Shown: piece by piece, positions 56,304-64,000 of the stretch
Numbering within the stretch: position 1 is the first letter of the stretch
Layout of the letters: every line of letters starts with the position of its first letter
Assembly: GCA_003514385.1 (NCBI GenBank)
Contig: DOQR01000006.1
Span: 62,001-126,000 of the forward strand
Origin: Oscillospiraceae bacterium
Lineage (GTDB): Bacteria > Bacillota > Clostridia > Oscillospirales > Acutalibacteraceae
Length of the DNA: 64,000 nucleotides
Direction: 5' to 3'
The notes under the pieces: model-generated
The model's database searches: none
What the model saw: only the letters and a program-made list of their open reading frames with translations
Told to the model about the DNA's origin: nothing
Position numbers and translations under genes: made by a program

Positions 56304-58781
56304 TCAGATGTTCTTAAGCAGGTTCGGGAGTCCCTTGACAACGGCGGGGATCGCCTTGCCTATAAGGACGAGTATGCCGCGTCCCATAGGCTTCTTGTCG
56401 TTGAGAATATCCAGAAGCTGATGTCCGAGTTCCTCGCTGAACACACCCATGCTCATGGAGACGAAGTTCTTGACGGGAGTCTGGAGCGCGATGGAGCACG
56501 CCATGCCCTCGCTACCGACGAACTTGCGCAGCATCTTGCAGAGTTTCGCGCCGTTCTTTCCGCAGGCGGAGTCCTCAAGAGTGTTGGCGAATGTCAGATT
56601 CGGATAGTCGTGAATCTCACTTTCGGGAATCTCATGGCCGAGAAGAGCTTTGAACTGATCGTCCGGGACATTCATAACATCCGCTGAATAATAGGCGGGC
56701 ATGGTCTCTCTGAGATCCTTGACGGGGGCGTCAACGGTGCTCTCGACCTTTACACTGCCCTCGAGGCGGATATCGCGGCTCGATGCGCCGACGAGAATCT
56801 TATAATTATCCGTCTCAACATGCCAGTCGCCGAGATCGATATCGTAGAACGCGAACGCGCGCTTGCTGAGCTCGATTTCGACTTCTTTCTCTTCTCCGGC
56901 CTTGAGGAAGACTTTCTTGAAGCCCTTGAGTTCCTTCTCGGGACGGAAGATGGTGCTGTTTTCCTGGGCAACATAGAGCTCGGCAACCTCTGCGCCGTCT
57001 CTGTCGCCGGTGTTCTTTATCTTGAAGGAGACCTTGAGAGTATCGGTATCCTTGATGCTGTCCGCAGAGACCTTGAGGTCGCTGTACTCGAAAGTGGTGT
57101 AGGACAGACCGAAGCCGAACGGGAACAGGACGTTCTTCTTCGCGGTGTCATAGTAGCGGTAGCCGATATACAGACCCTCGCGATACTCGACAGTAGCGGT
57201 ATGTCCGGGGAAGTTGTTGTAGCAGGGAGTGTCCTCGAGCGAGAACGGATAGGTCTCGGCAAGCTTGCCGGAGGGGTTGACATCGCCGAAAAGGATATCG
57301 GTGACTGCGCTGCCGCTCGCCTCGCCGCCGAGGTAGCTGTTGAGCAGAGCCTTTGTCTCGCCTATCCACGGCATCTCGACAACCGCGCCGCCCGCAAGGA
57401 CAACAACGATGTTCTCGGTGACTCCGCGTATAGCGCTGAGCAGGGCGACATGCTCGGGCGGGATGCGAAGATGGGTTCTGTCGAAGCCCTCAGACTCGAA
57501 CTCGTCGGTAAGACCGATGAACAGAACTGCGACATCCGCTTTCTTTGCAGCTTCGACTGCATCGGCTATGTAAGTCTCGGGAGAATTTTTCTTCTCCTTC
57601 TTAGTCATCGCGTAGCCATCGGCATAGATAACATCGATGCCCTCTTCGAACATGGTGTTATATGCGCTGTCGATTTTTATAGAGTTGACAAGAGAGCTGC
57701 CGGCGCCCTGATGACGCGGCTTCTTTGCCATCTGACCGATAACTGCGACCTTTGCCTTCTTGCTCAGGGGCAGGATATTGTCGTCGTTCTTGAGAAGCAC
57801 CATGCTCTCGCGCGCAATCTTGCGTGCCGCCGCGTGATGCTCACCCGCATTGTAGCCCTTGCCGTCTGCAAGAACTTCCTTTGCGCGCATGATAACATCA
57901 ACAACGCCGTCGACCATCTCATCGAGGAAGTCCTCGCTGATCTCGCCGCGCTTGACTGCGTCATATATCTTTCTGTTGCCGTCGCCGTTCGAGGTGGGCA
58001 TCTCGAGGTTCTGACCTGCGAGCAGACCGAGAACGCGGTCGTTCTCTGCGCCCCAGTCAGTGACTATCATGCCCTCAAAGCCGAAATCATGGCGGAGGAC
58101 ATCGGTAAGGAGCCACTTGTTTTCCGCGCCGTAGACGCCGTTGAGGCGGTTATACATGCACATGATGGTCCAGGGCTGAGACTCCTTGACGGCTATCTCA
58201 TAAGCGGTGAGATATATCTCGCGCAGAGTTCTCTCGTCAACAACTGCGCTGACGGTCATTCTGCGGGTCTCCTGGCTGTTGACCGCGTAATGCTTGAGCG
58301 AAGTGCCGATACCCTTGGACTGAACGCCGTTTATGAAAGCGGCAGACATCTTGCCGGCAAGATACGGATCTTCAGAAAAATACTCAAAGTTTCTGCCGCA
58401 GAGGGGCGAACGCTTCATGTTGGTTCCGGGTCCGAGCAGGACGGACACCTTCTCGGCTATGCACTCTTCGCCGAGGAGCTCGCCCATGCCGTAGATAAGC
58501 TCGGGATCCCATGAGCAGGCGGTCGTGGCAGCGGTGGGATAGCAGACAGCAGGAATGCCGCCGAGCAGCGCATCCATGCCTTCGCCCTTCTTATCCTTCT
58601 TCTTGGGCTCGTCCTTATCATGGGTGCCTACGCTGTTGCGTATACCGTGAGGGCCGTCGCTCCAGAGTATGGACGGTATGCCCAGACGCTCGATGGATGC
58701 GGTGTGCCAATAGTCGCTGCCGGAGCAGAACGCGACTTTTTCTTCCAGCGTCATCTGCGAGATGAGATCTGCGTGTTTCAT
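56304..58781 (-). CDS. GH3-family beta-glucosidase
   Basis: An 825-residue glycoside hydrolase family 3 enzyme. It has the N-terminal barrel with SDGPHGIRN, LLGPGTNMKRSPLCGRNFEYFSEDP, SLKHYAVNSQETRR and FEGMIVTDWGAENDR, whose aspartate (about residue 242) is the nucleophile, then the second domain with VVVLAGGAVVEMPW and a C-terminal fibronectin-like domain. An unusual C-terminal extension of about 120 residues follows. There is no signal peptide, so it acts on imported oligosaccharides. ATG 58781 has GGAGGC upstream. Confidence 0.95.
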   Translation of the reverse strand: MKHADLISQMTLEEKVAFCSGSDYWHTASIERLGIPSILWSDGPHGIRNSVGTHDKDEPKKKDKKGEGMDALLGGIPAVCYPTAATTACSWDPELIYGMGELLGEECIAEKVSVLLGPGTNMKRSPLCGRNFEYFSEDPYLAGKMSAAFINGVQSKGIGTSLKHYAVNSQETRRMTVSAVVDERTLREIYLTAYEIAVKESQPWTIMCMYNRLNGVYGAENKWLLTDVLRHDFGFEGMIVTDWGAENDRVLGLLAGQNLEMPTSNGDGNRKIYDAVKRGEISEDFLDEMVDGVVDVIMRAKEVLADGKGYNAGEHHAAARKIARESMVLLKNDDNILPLSKKAKVAVIGQMAKKPRHQGAGSSLVNSIKIDSAYNTMFEEGIDVIYADGYAMTKKEKKNSPETYIADAVEAAKKADVAVLFIGLTDEFESEGFDRTHLRIPPEHVALLSAIRGVTENIVVVLAGGAVVEMPWIGETKALLNSYLGGEASGSAVTDILFGDVNPSGKLAETYPFSLEDTPCYNNFPGHTATVEYREGLYIGYRYYDTAKKNVLFPFGFGLSYTTFEYSDLKVSADSIKDTDTLKVSFKIKNTGDRDGAEVAELYVAQENSTIFRPEKELKGFKKVFLKAGEEKEVEIELSKRAFAFYDIDLGDWHVETDNYKILVGASSRDIRLEGSVKVESTVDAPVKDLRETMPAYYSADVMNVPDDQFKALLGHEIPESEIHDYPNLTFANTLEDSACGKNGAKLCKMLRKFVGSEGMACSIALQTPVKNFVSMSMGVFSEELGHQLLDILNDKKPMGRGILVLIGKAIPAVVKGLPNLLKNI

Positions 58782-59052
58782 TAAAAAGCCTCCAATTTTC
58801 ACTTGATATTTATAAAAATGAGTTAGTTTCAAATGAGTCAACGCGTGTCGAACGCACGCCATATAAAGTGATTATATCATACATCCGAATAAAAAGTAAA
58901 TATAAAACGGCAAAGAACTGCGCTCATTTAATACAAATTATCCGAAAAATAAAACTGCGGGCAACACTTTTCGGCAAAGTGTCCCGCAGTCCGATTAAAA
59001 TGAAAAAACTGCCATGGAAGAACCACAGCAGTTTTTGTTATTCAAAGTTAAA

Positions 59053-59430
59053 TTACTTAACCTCGACAGTTGCGCCTGCCTCTTCGAGCTTAGCCTTAGC
59101 AGCCTCAGCGTCGTCAGCAGAAACCTTCTCCTTAACAGCCTTGGGAGCGCCGTCAACGAGCTCCTTAGCTTCCTTCAGGCCAAGGCCGGTGATCTCACGG
59201 ACAGCCTTGATGACGTTGATCTTAGCAGCGCCGGCAGAAGTAAGGATAACATCGAACTCGGTCTGCTCCTCAGCAGCAGCAGCGCCGCCCTCAGCGGGAG
59301 CAGCAACAGCAACAGCAGCAGCAGCGGAAACACCGTATCTCTCCTCAACAGCGGAGACGAGCTCGGAAAGCTCGATAACGGTAAGGGTGTCAAGAGTCTC
59401 TAAAATGCTTGTAATTTTCTCGTTTGCCAT
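59053..59430 (-). CDS. rplL: 50S ribosomal protein L7/L12
   Basis: A 125-residue L7/L12: helical N-terminal dimer domain ([20 protein letters not shown]), alanine-rich hinge (about residues 36-52) and C-terminal domain with [20 protein letters not shown] and [16 protein letters not shown]. It forms the ribosomal stalk with L10. It follows rplJ by 36 bases, and L10 leader control upstream should govern both. Confidence 0.98.
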   Translation of the reverse strand: MANEKITSILETLDTLTVIELSELVSAVEERYGVSAAAAVAVAAPAEGGAAAAEEQTEFDVILTSAGAAKINVIKAVREITGLGLKEAKELVDGAPKAVKEKVSADDAEAAKAKLEEAGATVEVK

Positions 59431-59466
59431 TTTGAATTACCTCCAATTAGTAAGTTAGCTTTTTCT

Positions 59467-60000
59467 TTAAGCTTCGGCTGCCGCCTCTTCAGCGGGAACC
59501 GGGGTTGCGCCGCCCTTTTCAACAAGAGCCTGCATAGCTCTGGCGAAAGCGGCGATGGGTGCGTTGAACGCGTTGCAGACGGTAGCAAGAAGCACGTCCT
59601 TTGAAGGCAGCTTTGCAAGGCTCTCGACAGTGTCGACGCCTATGACCTTACCGTCCAGGAAGCCCTTCTTAACAGTGAAGGTCTTGCTGGTGCTTGCAAA
59701 TTTGCAAAGGATGCGGGCAGCGGCGGTGTAGTCCTCCGCGCTGGTTGCGATAGCGGTTGTGCCCTCAAGAACATCATCGATATCGGAAAGCTCGGCCTTC
59801 TCGGCTGCAAGCTTGAGGATAGTGTTCTTGACGACTGCGTACTTGACGCCCGCCTCACGAAGATCCTTACGCAGCTTTGTGTCGTCCTCAACAGTGATAC
59901 CCTTGTAGTCAACGATAACACCTGCGACGGAAGAGCTGAGTGTGTCTGCAAGATCGCTCACGATCTGCTTCTTCTGTTCAAGAATTTTTTCGCTTGGCAT
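59467..60000 (-). CDS. rplJ: 50S ribosomal protein L10
   Basis: A 177-residue L10 with SEKILEQKKQIVSDLADTL, GVIVDYKGITVEDDTKLRKDLREAGV and KYAVVKNTILKLA, the rRNA-binding part, and an alanine-rich C-terminal stalk helix (IAAFARAMQALVEK). The ATG at 60000 follows GGAGGTG. It anchors L7/L12 to the ribosome and typically represses its own operon through the leader. Confidence 0.97.
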   Translation of the reverse strand: MPSEKILEQKKQIVSDLADTLSSSVAGVIVDYKGITVEDDTKLRKDLREAGVKYAVVKNTILKLAAEKAELSDIDDVLEGTTAIATSAEDYTAAARILCKFASTSKTFTVKKGFLDGKVIGVDTVESLAKLPSKDVLLATVCNAFNAPIAAFARAMQALVEKGGATPVPAEEAAAEA

Positions 60001-60002
60001 AG

Positions 60003-60190
60003 TTTCACCTCCGGAAATGGTGGTTGCAAAGGCAAAAGGAAAAACCCTCTTCCGCAAGCTGGGAAAAGGGTTGAATATCTGCATAATACGCAGCTGTACT
60101 GCGCGCAGCTTCCTTTCCTCGGCAGGCGGTTTTCACCTTATGCCGGGCCTAAAGCCCGTTGCACCTGCTGTCTTTGGTTAGAACAGCTTT
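60003..60190 (-). ncRNA. L10 leader (autoregulatory 5' UTR of rplJ-rplL)
   Basis: Between the promoter at 60194-60222 and rplJ lies a folded leader with the conserved ACCAAAGACAGCAGG, the AAGGTGAAAACCGCCTGCCGAG block and an AGGGTTTTTCC hairpin near the gene. These are the marks of the L10 leader in Firmicutes, where free L10(L12)4 binds and lowers expression. Confidence 0.85.
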
Positions 60191-60193
60191 ATT

Positions 60194-60222
60194 ATATTAA
60201 CACACGAACTGGCGCGTGTCAA
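60194..60222 (-). promoter_or_regulatory. Promoter of rplJ-rplL
   Basis: On the minus strand TTGACA (complement of 60217-60222), a 17-base spacer and TAATAT (complement of 60194-60199). The -35 lies just beyond the end of rplA. Confidence 0.85.
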
Positions 60223-60230
60223 TAACTTTT

Positions 60231-60941
60231 TTATTCGGCAGAGCCCGCGTTGAGAACCTTAGAGGGGTTGATGCGGATGCCGGGGCCCATGGTCGAAGCA
60301 ACGACGCAGGACTTGATATACTGACCCTTGGACGAAGCGGGCTTAGCCTTGACTATAGCGTCGAGCAGGGTGTTGAAGTTCTCACCGAGCTTCTCAGCGC
60401 CGAAGGAAGCCTTGCCGATGGGGCAGTGGATGATGTTGGTCTTGTCGAGACGGTACTCGATCTTACCGGCCTTAGCCTCGTTAACAGCCTTGGCGACATC
60501 GGGGGTAACCGTGCCTGCCTTGGGGCTGGGCATAAGACCTCTGGGGCCGAGAACCTTACCGAGACGGCCGACGAGACCCATCATATTCGGAGCAGCGATA
60601 GCGACATCGAAATCCATGAAGCCCTCGCCCTGGATCTTAGCGACAAGATCCTCAGCGCCGACGATCTCAGCGCCTGCGGCAGCAGCAGCCTCAGCGTCTG
60701 CGCCCTTAGCGAAGACGGCTACGCGAACCTTCTTGCCGGTGCCGTTCGGAAGAACGACAGCGCCTCTGACCTGCTGGTCAGCGTGGCGGGAGTCAACACC
60801 CAGGCGGATGTGGACTTCGACAGTCTCATCGAACTTTGCCGTTGCAGTCTTAACGGCTATGTCAAGAGCCTCGCTGGGCTCATAAAGGGCAGCTCTGTCA
60901 ACAAGCTGAGCGCCCTGGTTGTATTTCTTACCGTGTTTCAT
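60231..60941 (-). CDS. rplA: 50S ribosomal protein L1
   Basis: A 236-residue L1 with [40 protein letters not shown] and [18 protein letters not shown], the 23S rRNA (L1 stalk) contacts. It is 55 bases downstream of rplK, the usual L11 operon in which L1 is the translational repressor. Confidence 0.98.
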   Translation of the reverse strand: MKHGKKYNQGAQLVDRAALYEPSEALDIAVKTATAKFDETVEVHIRLGVDSRHADQQVRGAVVLPNGTGKKVRVAVFAKGADAEAAAAAGAEIVGAEDLVAKIQGEGFMDFDVAIAAPNMMGLVGRLGKVLGPRGLMPSPKAGTVTPDVAKAVNEAKAGKIEYRLDKTNIIHCPIGKASFGAEKLGENFNTLLDAIVKAKPASSKGQYIKSCVVASTMGPGIRINPSKVLNAGSAE

Positions 60942-60996
60942 TATAGTTTCCTCCCAATCGTGTGGTTAAATCGGATTCTTCCTCCCACAGGAAGCA

Positions 60997-61422
60997 TCAA
61001 TCAGCAACTGTGACGCCCATGCTGCGTGCGGTACCTGCTATCATGCTCATAGCGGTCTCGATGTTTGCAGCGGTGAGGTCGGGCATCTTCTGCTCGGCGA
61101 TCTTTCTGATCTGCTCGGTAGTGATCGTTGCGACCTTTGTCTTGTTGGGAACGCCTGAACCGCTCTCGATTCCGCAAGCCTTCTTGATGAGGACCGCGGC
61201 GGGCGGAGTTTTTGTTACGAATGTGAAGGAACGATCCGCATAGACGGTGATGACGACGGGGATTATAAGACCCATGTCATTCTTCGTTCTCTCATTGAAT
61301 TCCTTTGTGAACGCCATGATGTTGACGCCGTGCTGACCGAGCGCGGGGCCGACGGGCGGAGCCGGAGTTGCCTTACCGGCGGGAATCTGCAATTTGATTA
61401 AGCCAACAACTTTCTGTGCCAT
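60997..61422 (-). CDS. rplK: 50S ribosomal protein L11
   Basis: A 141-residue L11 with [20 protein letters not shown], the proline-rich region that binds thiopeptides, and the C-terminal [15 protein letters not shown] and [12 protein letters not shown], which bind 23S rRNA. ATG 61422 follows GGAGGTG with six bases' space; an upstream ATG in frame overlaps that site. Confidence 0.98.
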   Translation of the reverse strand: MAQKVVGLIKLQIPAGKATPAPPVGPALGQHGVNIMAFTKEFNERTKNDMGLIIPVVITVYADRSFTFVTKTPPAAVLIKKACGIESGSGVPNKTKVATITTEQIRKIAEQKMPDLTAANIETAMSMIAGTARSMGVTVAD

Positions 61423-61545
61423 GACTTGCACCTCCATAAGAATGTGGTAAATGTCGGGGAAACATCCCCTCCCACGGGAGCCGAAGCTCCGCGCGCATAA
61501 AGCGCTATAATAAGGACATAGAGTCCGTATTACCGGGATAAAAAA

Positions 61546-62100
61546 TTACTTTTCGAGTTCGACCTGATCGAGCTCAAGCTCGACAGACGTCTCTTTTCCG
61601 AAGAACGCGGAAACGGAGACGGTAACAGTCTCGTTATCCATATCGATCTTCGTGACCGTGCCGGAGAAGCCCTCAAGGCGTTCATCCGTGATTCTCACGG
61701 TATCGCCCACCTTATATTCGACCTCAATGCTCTTCTTTTCAACGCCGAGCTTGAGAACCTCATCATCGGAGAGCGGAGTAGCCTTGCTCTCGGGGCCGAC
61801 GAATCCGGTCACGCCTCTGGTATTCCTGATCACGAACCATGCGTCGTCGCTCATAGAGGGGACGTTGTTCTCGTCATAGGTAACAGCTGCCTTGACAAGC
61901 ACATAGCCGGGGAAGAGCTTGCGCTCAACTTCGCGCTTTTTGTCGTCCTTTATCTCGGTGACGATCTCGGTGGGGATCTGAACCTCAAGGATCTGATCCT
62001 GCATTTTACGGTTCTCGACCATTTTTTCGATATTTGTGGCGACCTTATTCTCGTAGCCGGAATAGGTGTGCACCACATACCATTTGGCATCAGCAGACAT
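61546..62100 (-). CDS. nusG: Transcription termination/antitermination factor NusG
   Basis: A 184-residue NusG: NGN domain with KWYVVHTYSGYENKVATNIE and FVIRNTRGVTGFVGPESKATPL, followed by a KOW domain (VGDTVRITDERLEGFSGTVTKID, about residues 130-155). It binds RNA polymerase and Rho or ribosomal S10. The gene stands between secE and rplK, its usual place. Confidence 0.98.
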   Translation of the reverse strand: MSADAKWYVVHTYSGYENKVATNIEKMVENRKMQDQILEVQIPTEIVTEIKDDKKREVERKLFPGYVLVKAAVTYDENNVPSMSDDAWFVIRNTRGVTGFVGPESKATPLSDDEVLKLGVEKKSIEVEYKVGDTVRITDERLEGFSGTVTKIDMDNETVTVSVSAFFGKETSVELELDQVELEK

Positions 62101-62114
62101 CGCGTTTTCCTCCG

Positions 62115-62543
62115 TTATAAGCCGAGATTGATCATGCTCAGGATCGCGGCGGCAGTTTCCTTGTTCTCGCCGGTCTTCTGGGCAAGCTCAATAAGCTTGG
62201 ATACGAGGAAAGACAGACCCTGGTCGATGGCATAGATAACTACGCCGACAACAGCGACCGAAACGAGCACGACGCCGGTGTTCTTGAGAACGGTTTTCGC
62301 GCCGGGCCATGTGATCTTTTTGATCTCGCCTCTGAAGTCCTTCCAGAACTTCTTGAAGCCCTTGACAAAACGCTGGAAGATGTTCCCGTTGGGATTCTTC
62401 GGTTTTGCGGCTTTCGCTTTGGACTTTTCAGCCTTAGCGACTTTCTGGGCAGAAGTAAGCTTGGAGTCATCGGCGCCTTTTGCGGCCTGCTTTTCAGCCT
62501 TGGCGACCTTTGCGGCGGCAGAGGTGTTCTCTTTTTTCGCCAT
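62115..62543 (-). CDS. secE: Preprotein translocase subunit SecE, with long repeat-rich N-terminus
   Basis: A 142-residue SecE, about twice the usual Gram-positive length. The core (about residues 53-110) has GNIFQRFVKGFKKFWKDFRG, EIKKITWPGAKTVLKNTGVV and one membrane helix. It is preceded by about 50 residues rich in A, K and E with the motif KVAKAEK twice (about residues 12-18 and 34-40) and followed by a C-terminal extension of about 30 residues. It helps SecY and SecG secrete proteins. Confidence 0.95.
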   Translation of the reverse strand: MAKKENTSAAAKVAKAEKQAAKGADDSKLTSAQKVAKAEKSKAKAAKPKNPNGNIFQRFVKGFKKFWKDFRGEIKKITWPGAKTVLKNTGVVLVSVAVVGVVIYAIDQGLSFLVSKLIELAQKTGENKETAAAILSMINLGL

Positions 62544-62559
62544 TTTTATACCTCCCGAC

Positions 62560-62709
62560 TTACTTTGTTTCTTTGTGGAGAGTATGCTTCCTGCAGAAAC
62601 GGCAGTACTTGTTCATCTCCAGCCTGTCCGGTGTGTTCTTCTTGTTTTTAACAGTGTTGTAGTTGCGCTGCTTGCATTCCGTGCAAGCAAGAGTAATCTT
62701 TACTCTCAT
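62560..62709 (-). CDS. rpmG: 50S ribosomal protein L33
   Basis: A 49-residue L33 starting at ATG 62709: [19 protein letters not shown], then [12 protein letters not shown] and [13 protein letters not shown]. Two C-x2-C pairs (CTEC and CRFC) make it the zinc-binding form. It is the first gene of the rpmG-secE-nusG-rplK-rplA run, with 16 bases to secE. Confidence 0.96.
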   Translation of the reverse strand: MRVKITLACTECKQRNYNTVKNKKNTPDRLEMNKYCRFCRKHTLHKETK

Positions 62710-62760
62710 GACGGCACCTCCAATATCTTAGGATTTGATTAGCCTCCCTCTGAACCGGCC

Positions 62761-62793
62761 AAAAAATGAGGGCAGAAAAAAATAGCCCTCTCA
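62761..62793 (-). promoter_or_regulatory. Terminator-like hairpin in the leader of the rpmG-secE-nusG operon
   Basis: On the minus strand GAGGGC and GCCCTC pair around an 11-base T-rich loop and are followed by ATTTTTT. It lies between the promoter and rpmG, so it could act as an attenuator. Confidence 0.55.
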
Positions 62794-62806
62794 CAGAGGT
62801 ATAATC

Positions 62807-62835
62807 AGTTTAGCACAGACATACCCGTTCGTCAA
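62807..62835 (-). promoter_or_regulatory. Promoter of the rpmG-secE-nusG-rplK-rplA operon
   Basis: On the minus strand TTGACG (complement of 62830-62835), a 17-base spacer and TAAACT (complement of 62807-62812). Confidence 0.78.
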
Positions 62836-62862
62836 GTTTTTTCGCTCAAATCTTGAAAAAAT

Positions 62863-63312
62863 TTATTTTTCGGCCGCCGCGAGGGCGATTTTGATATCCT
62901 CGGTGAGTATGCTGCGCATACGCACGGGGTATTTTTCGGGGTTTATCGCGTGCAGAGCCTCGACTATCCTCTGTCTGAGTCCTGGCTTTGCAGCCGCTAT
63001 GAGCGGCAGAGACTGGATGCACTGGCGAACTGTTGTCGCCTGCTCCGCGTCAACGGTTTTGAGAAGCCTGTCAATATTTCTGTCGATCTTCTTTTTCGAA
63101 TCCCACGAAACATTCTTGGCTATGAGTACGAAAGCGCGGGTGCGCGCATAGGGGTTGCGGTCGTCGAGAAGCTTGAAGAGCTTATCGAGATGAGCATATA
63201 CCTCCTTGCCTTTGCCCGACTCCGTTTCAAGCTGGCGCATGGCCTCGCAGCCTATTGCCGTGCTCATGGATCCGAGCTTCGAAATGTTCATAAGAACTGT
63301 GTCATTATCCAT
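62863..63312 (-). CDS. ARM/HEAT-repeat-like conserved protein
   Basis: A 149-residue helical protein. Regular helix pairs such as NPYARTRAFVLIAKNVSWDS, RNIDRLLKTVDAEQATTVRQ and CIQSLPLIAAAKPGLRQRIV resemble ARM/HEAT repeats; similar proteins in Clostridia are labelled SufBD-like, but I see no Fe-S assembly motif. It may serve as a protein-binding scaffold. A gap of 58 bases separates it from mltG, upstream on the minus strand, so they may be in one transcript. Confidence 0.65.
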   Translation of the reverse strand: MDNDTVLMNISKLGSMSTAIGCEAMRQLETESGKGKEVYAHLDKLFKLLDDRNPYARTRAFVLIAKNVSWDSKKKIDRNIDRLLKTVDAEQATTVRQCIQSLPLIAAAKPGLRQRIVEALHAINPEKYPVRMRSILTEDIKIALAAAEK

Positions 63313-63370
63313 ATTGATATCTCCCTCTTCCGCCCTTTCGGGCGCCCTTATTCCTTATATATAGTTCTTG

Positions 63371-64000
63371 TTACGGCTGAGACGGTATATCCGGTTCTGC
63401 CGGAACAAGACCTGAGGCAATCAGATTGGCTCGGTGCTCTTCCGCTGTTGCCGCATAGCGGTAGACCCCGTCCTCTCCGACGCAGAAATACAAATAGTTT
63501 GTGTCCAGCGGGCTTATCGCGGACTTCACAGCCTCCGAGCCGGGGCTGCATATCGGTCCCGCGGGCAGACCCGCGCACTTGAAGGTGTTGTAATACTCCT
63601 CATATTTGCTGTATGTTTCCGGGTCGTCGCTCTTTATGTAGTTCTTTATGACCGAGTCGACATATCTGCCGGTCGAATTCATCTCGAGCTGCATACCCGC
63701 CTTGAGTCTGTTCTGAATGACGGACGATATCTTCGCCATCTGCGCGACATCGCCGCCGCTCTCTATTTCAACTATCGAGGCGATAGTGATCGCTTCATCG
63801 ACGCTCATGTTTCTCGCCGCTATCTGACGGCGCATCGGGGTGCTCACGAAGCTCTCCATGCTGCGAAGCAGTCGGCTTATGACATCGGCGGGCGCGGTAT
63901 TTTTAACAAATGTATATGTGCCCGCGCGTATATATCCCTCAAGTGCAAACGCTCTGCCGGTGTTGCCCTGCGCGCCTATGAGCGGAAAATAGCTGAAATC
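63371..64000 (-). CDS. mltG: Endolytic transglycosylase MltG, partial (N-terminus beyond window)
   Basis: The gene reads leftward from beyond base 64000 to a stop near 63371; about 209 residues are visible. They include FALEGYIRAGTYTF, NMSVDEAITIASIVEIESGG with the catalytic glutamate in IVEIE, ISSVIQNRLKAGMQLEMNST, TFKCAGLPAGPICSPGSEAV and YLYFCVGEDGVYRYAATAEEH, which are the YceG/MltG signature blocks. MltG cuts nascent peptidoglycan strands at the membrane. The N-terminal membrane anchor and LysM-like part lie outside the window. Confidence 0.95.
   Translation of the reverse strand, partial: DFSYFPLIGAQGNTGRAFALEGYIRAGTYTFVKNTAPADVISRLLRSMESFVSTPMRRQIAARNMSVDEAITIASIVEIESGGDVAQMAKISSVIQNRLKAGMQLEMNSTGRYVDSVIKNYIKSDDPETYSKYEEYYNTFKCAGLPAGPICSPGSEAVKSAISPLDTNYLYFCVGEDGVYRYAATAEEHRANLIASGLVPAEPDIPSQP

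Overview
The window reads as chromosome of an anaerobic, low-to-mid-GC Gram-positive bacterium of the class Clostridia, most like the gut Oscillospiraceae/Ruminococcaceae. The signs are a large pyruvate:ferredoxin oxidoreductase, a PerR-type regulator next to a reverse rubrerythrin, three sporulation genes (yqfC, yqfD, ylbJ), a teichoic-acid type transferase, a sortase-like sorting signal, strong AGGAGG ribosome binding sites, frequent GTG/TTG starts and near-consensus TTGACA/TATAAT promoters. No strain or species can be named from the sequence alone.

Layout. 1-3.0 kb: an LCAT-type hydrolase that runs off the left edge, then two tandem paralogous secreted proteins. 3.0-4.1 kb: a scar where a cupin gene and an azlD gene are both broken, an MGMT-like gene and a solitary 5S rRNA. 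4.2-12.8 kb: housekeeping and envelope genes (flavin reductase-like protein, TIM-barrel protein, truB, a glycosyltransferase/glycerophosphotransferase fusion, an M3 peptidase and a LOR/SDH-type protein). 12.8-18.6 kb: an AT-rich accessory island. It opens with a 61-bp duplication of the 3' end of the LOR/SDH gene, carries small membrane and immunity-like genes and three tRNA genes (Gly, Thr, Arg), and ends in a serine-recombinase relic, a frameshifted KilA-N gene and a protein with a HEPN-like R-x4-H motif. 18.8-30 kb: aspartokinase, a PdaC-like deacetylase, a transporter-lipase pair, an Smr/GDPD pair, a peroxide-stress operon and a zinc-ribbon membrane protein. 29.8-30.5 kb: a divergent XRE/SLOG pair sharing twin operators. 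30.5-46.9 kb: sporulation genes, an iron alcohol dehydrogenase, a MITE-like element, a CorC-type protein, PFOR, a YibE/F protein, a Gfo/Idh/MocA oxidoreductase, an RsuA-type synthase, murA, an MBL hydrolase and rlmH. 47-58.8 kb: pnp and rpsO, a DUF4434-like protein, an esterase, a large unassigned protein, an ECF sigma/anti-sigma pair, a PAQR-family protein and a GH3 glucosidase. 59-64 kb, all on the minus strand: rpmG-secE-nusG-rplK-rplA, then rplJ-rplL with its own L10 leader, with an ARM/HEAT-like protein and a partial mltG at the right edge.

How the parts fit. Most genes are core metabolism, translation and envelope functions in short operons bounded by clear intrinsic terminators. The candidate novel biology lies in the 12.7-18.6 kb island (a repeat-flanked cassette and a HEPN/KilA-N remnant that look like defence or mobile-element debris) and in the XRE/SLOG pair with its twin 18-bp palindromes. 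I see no CRISPR array, no complete insertion sequence and no complete prophage.
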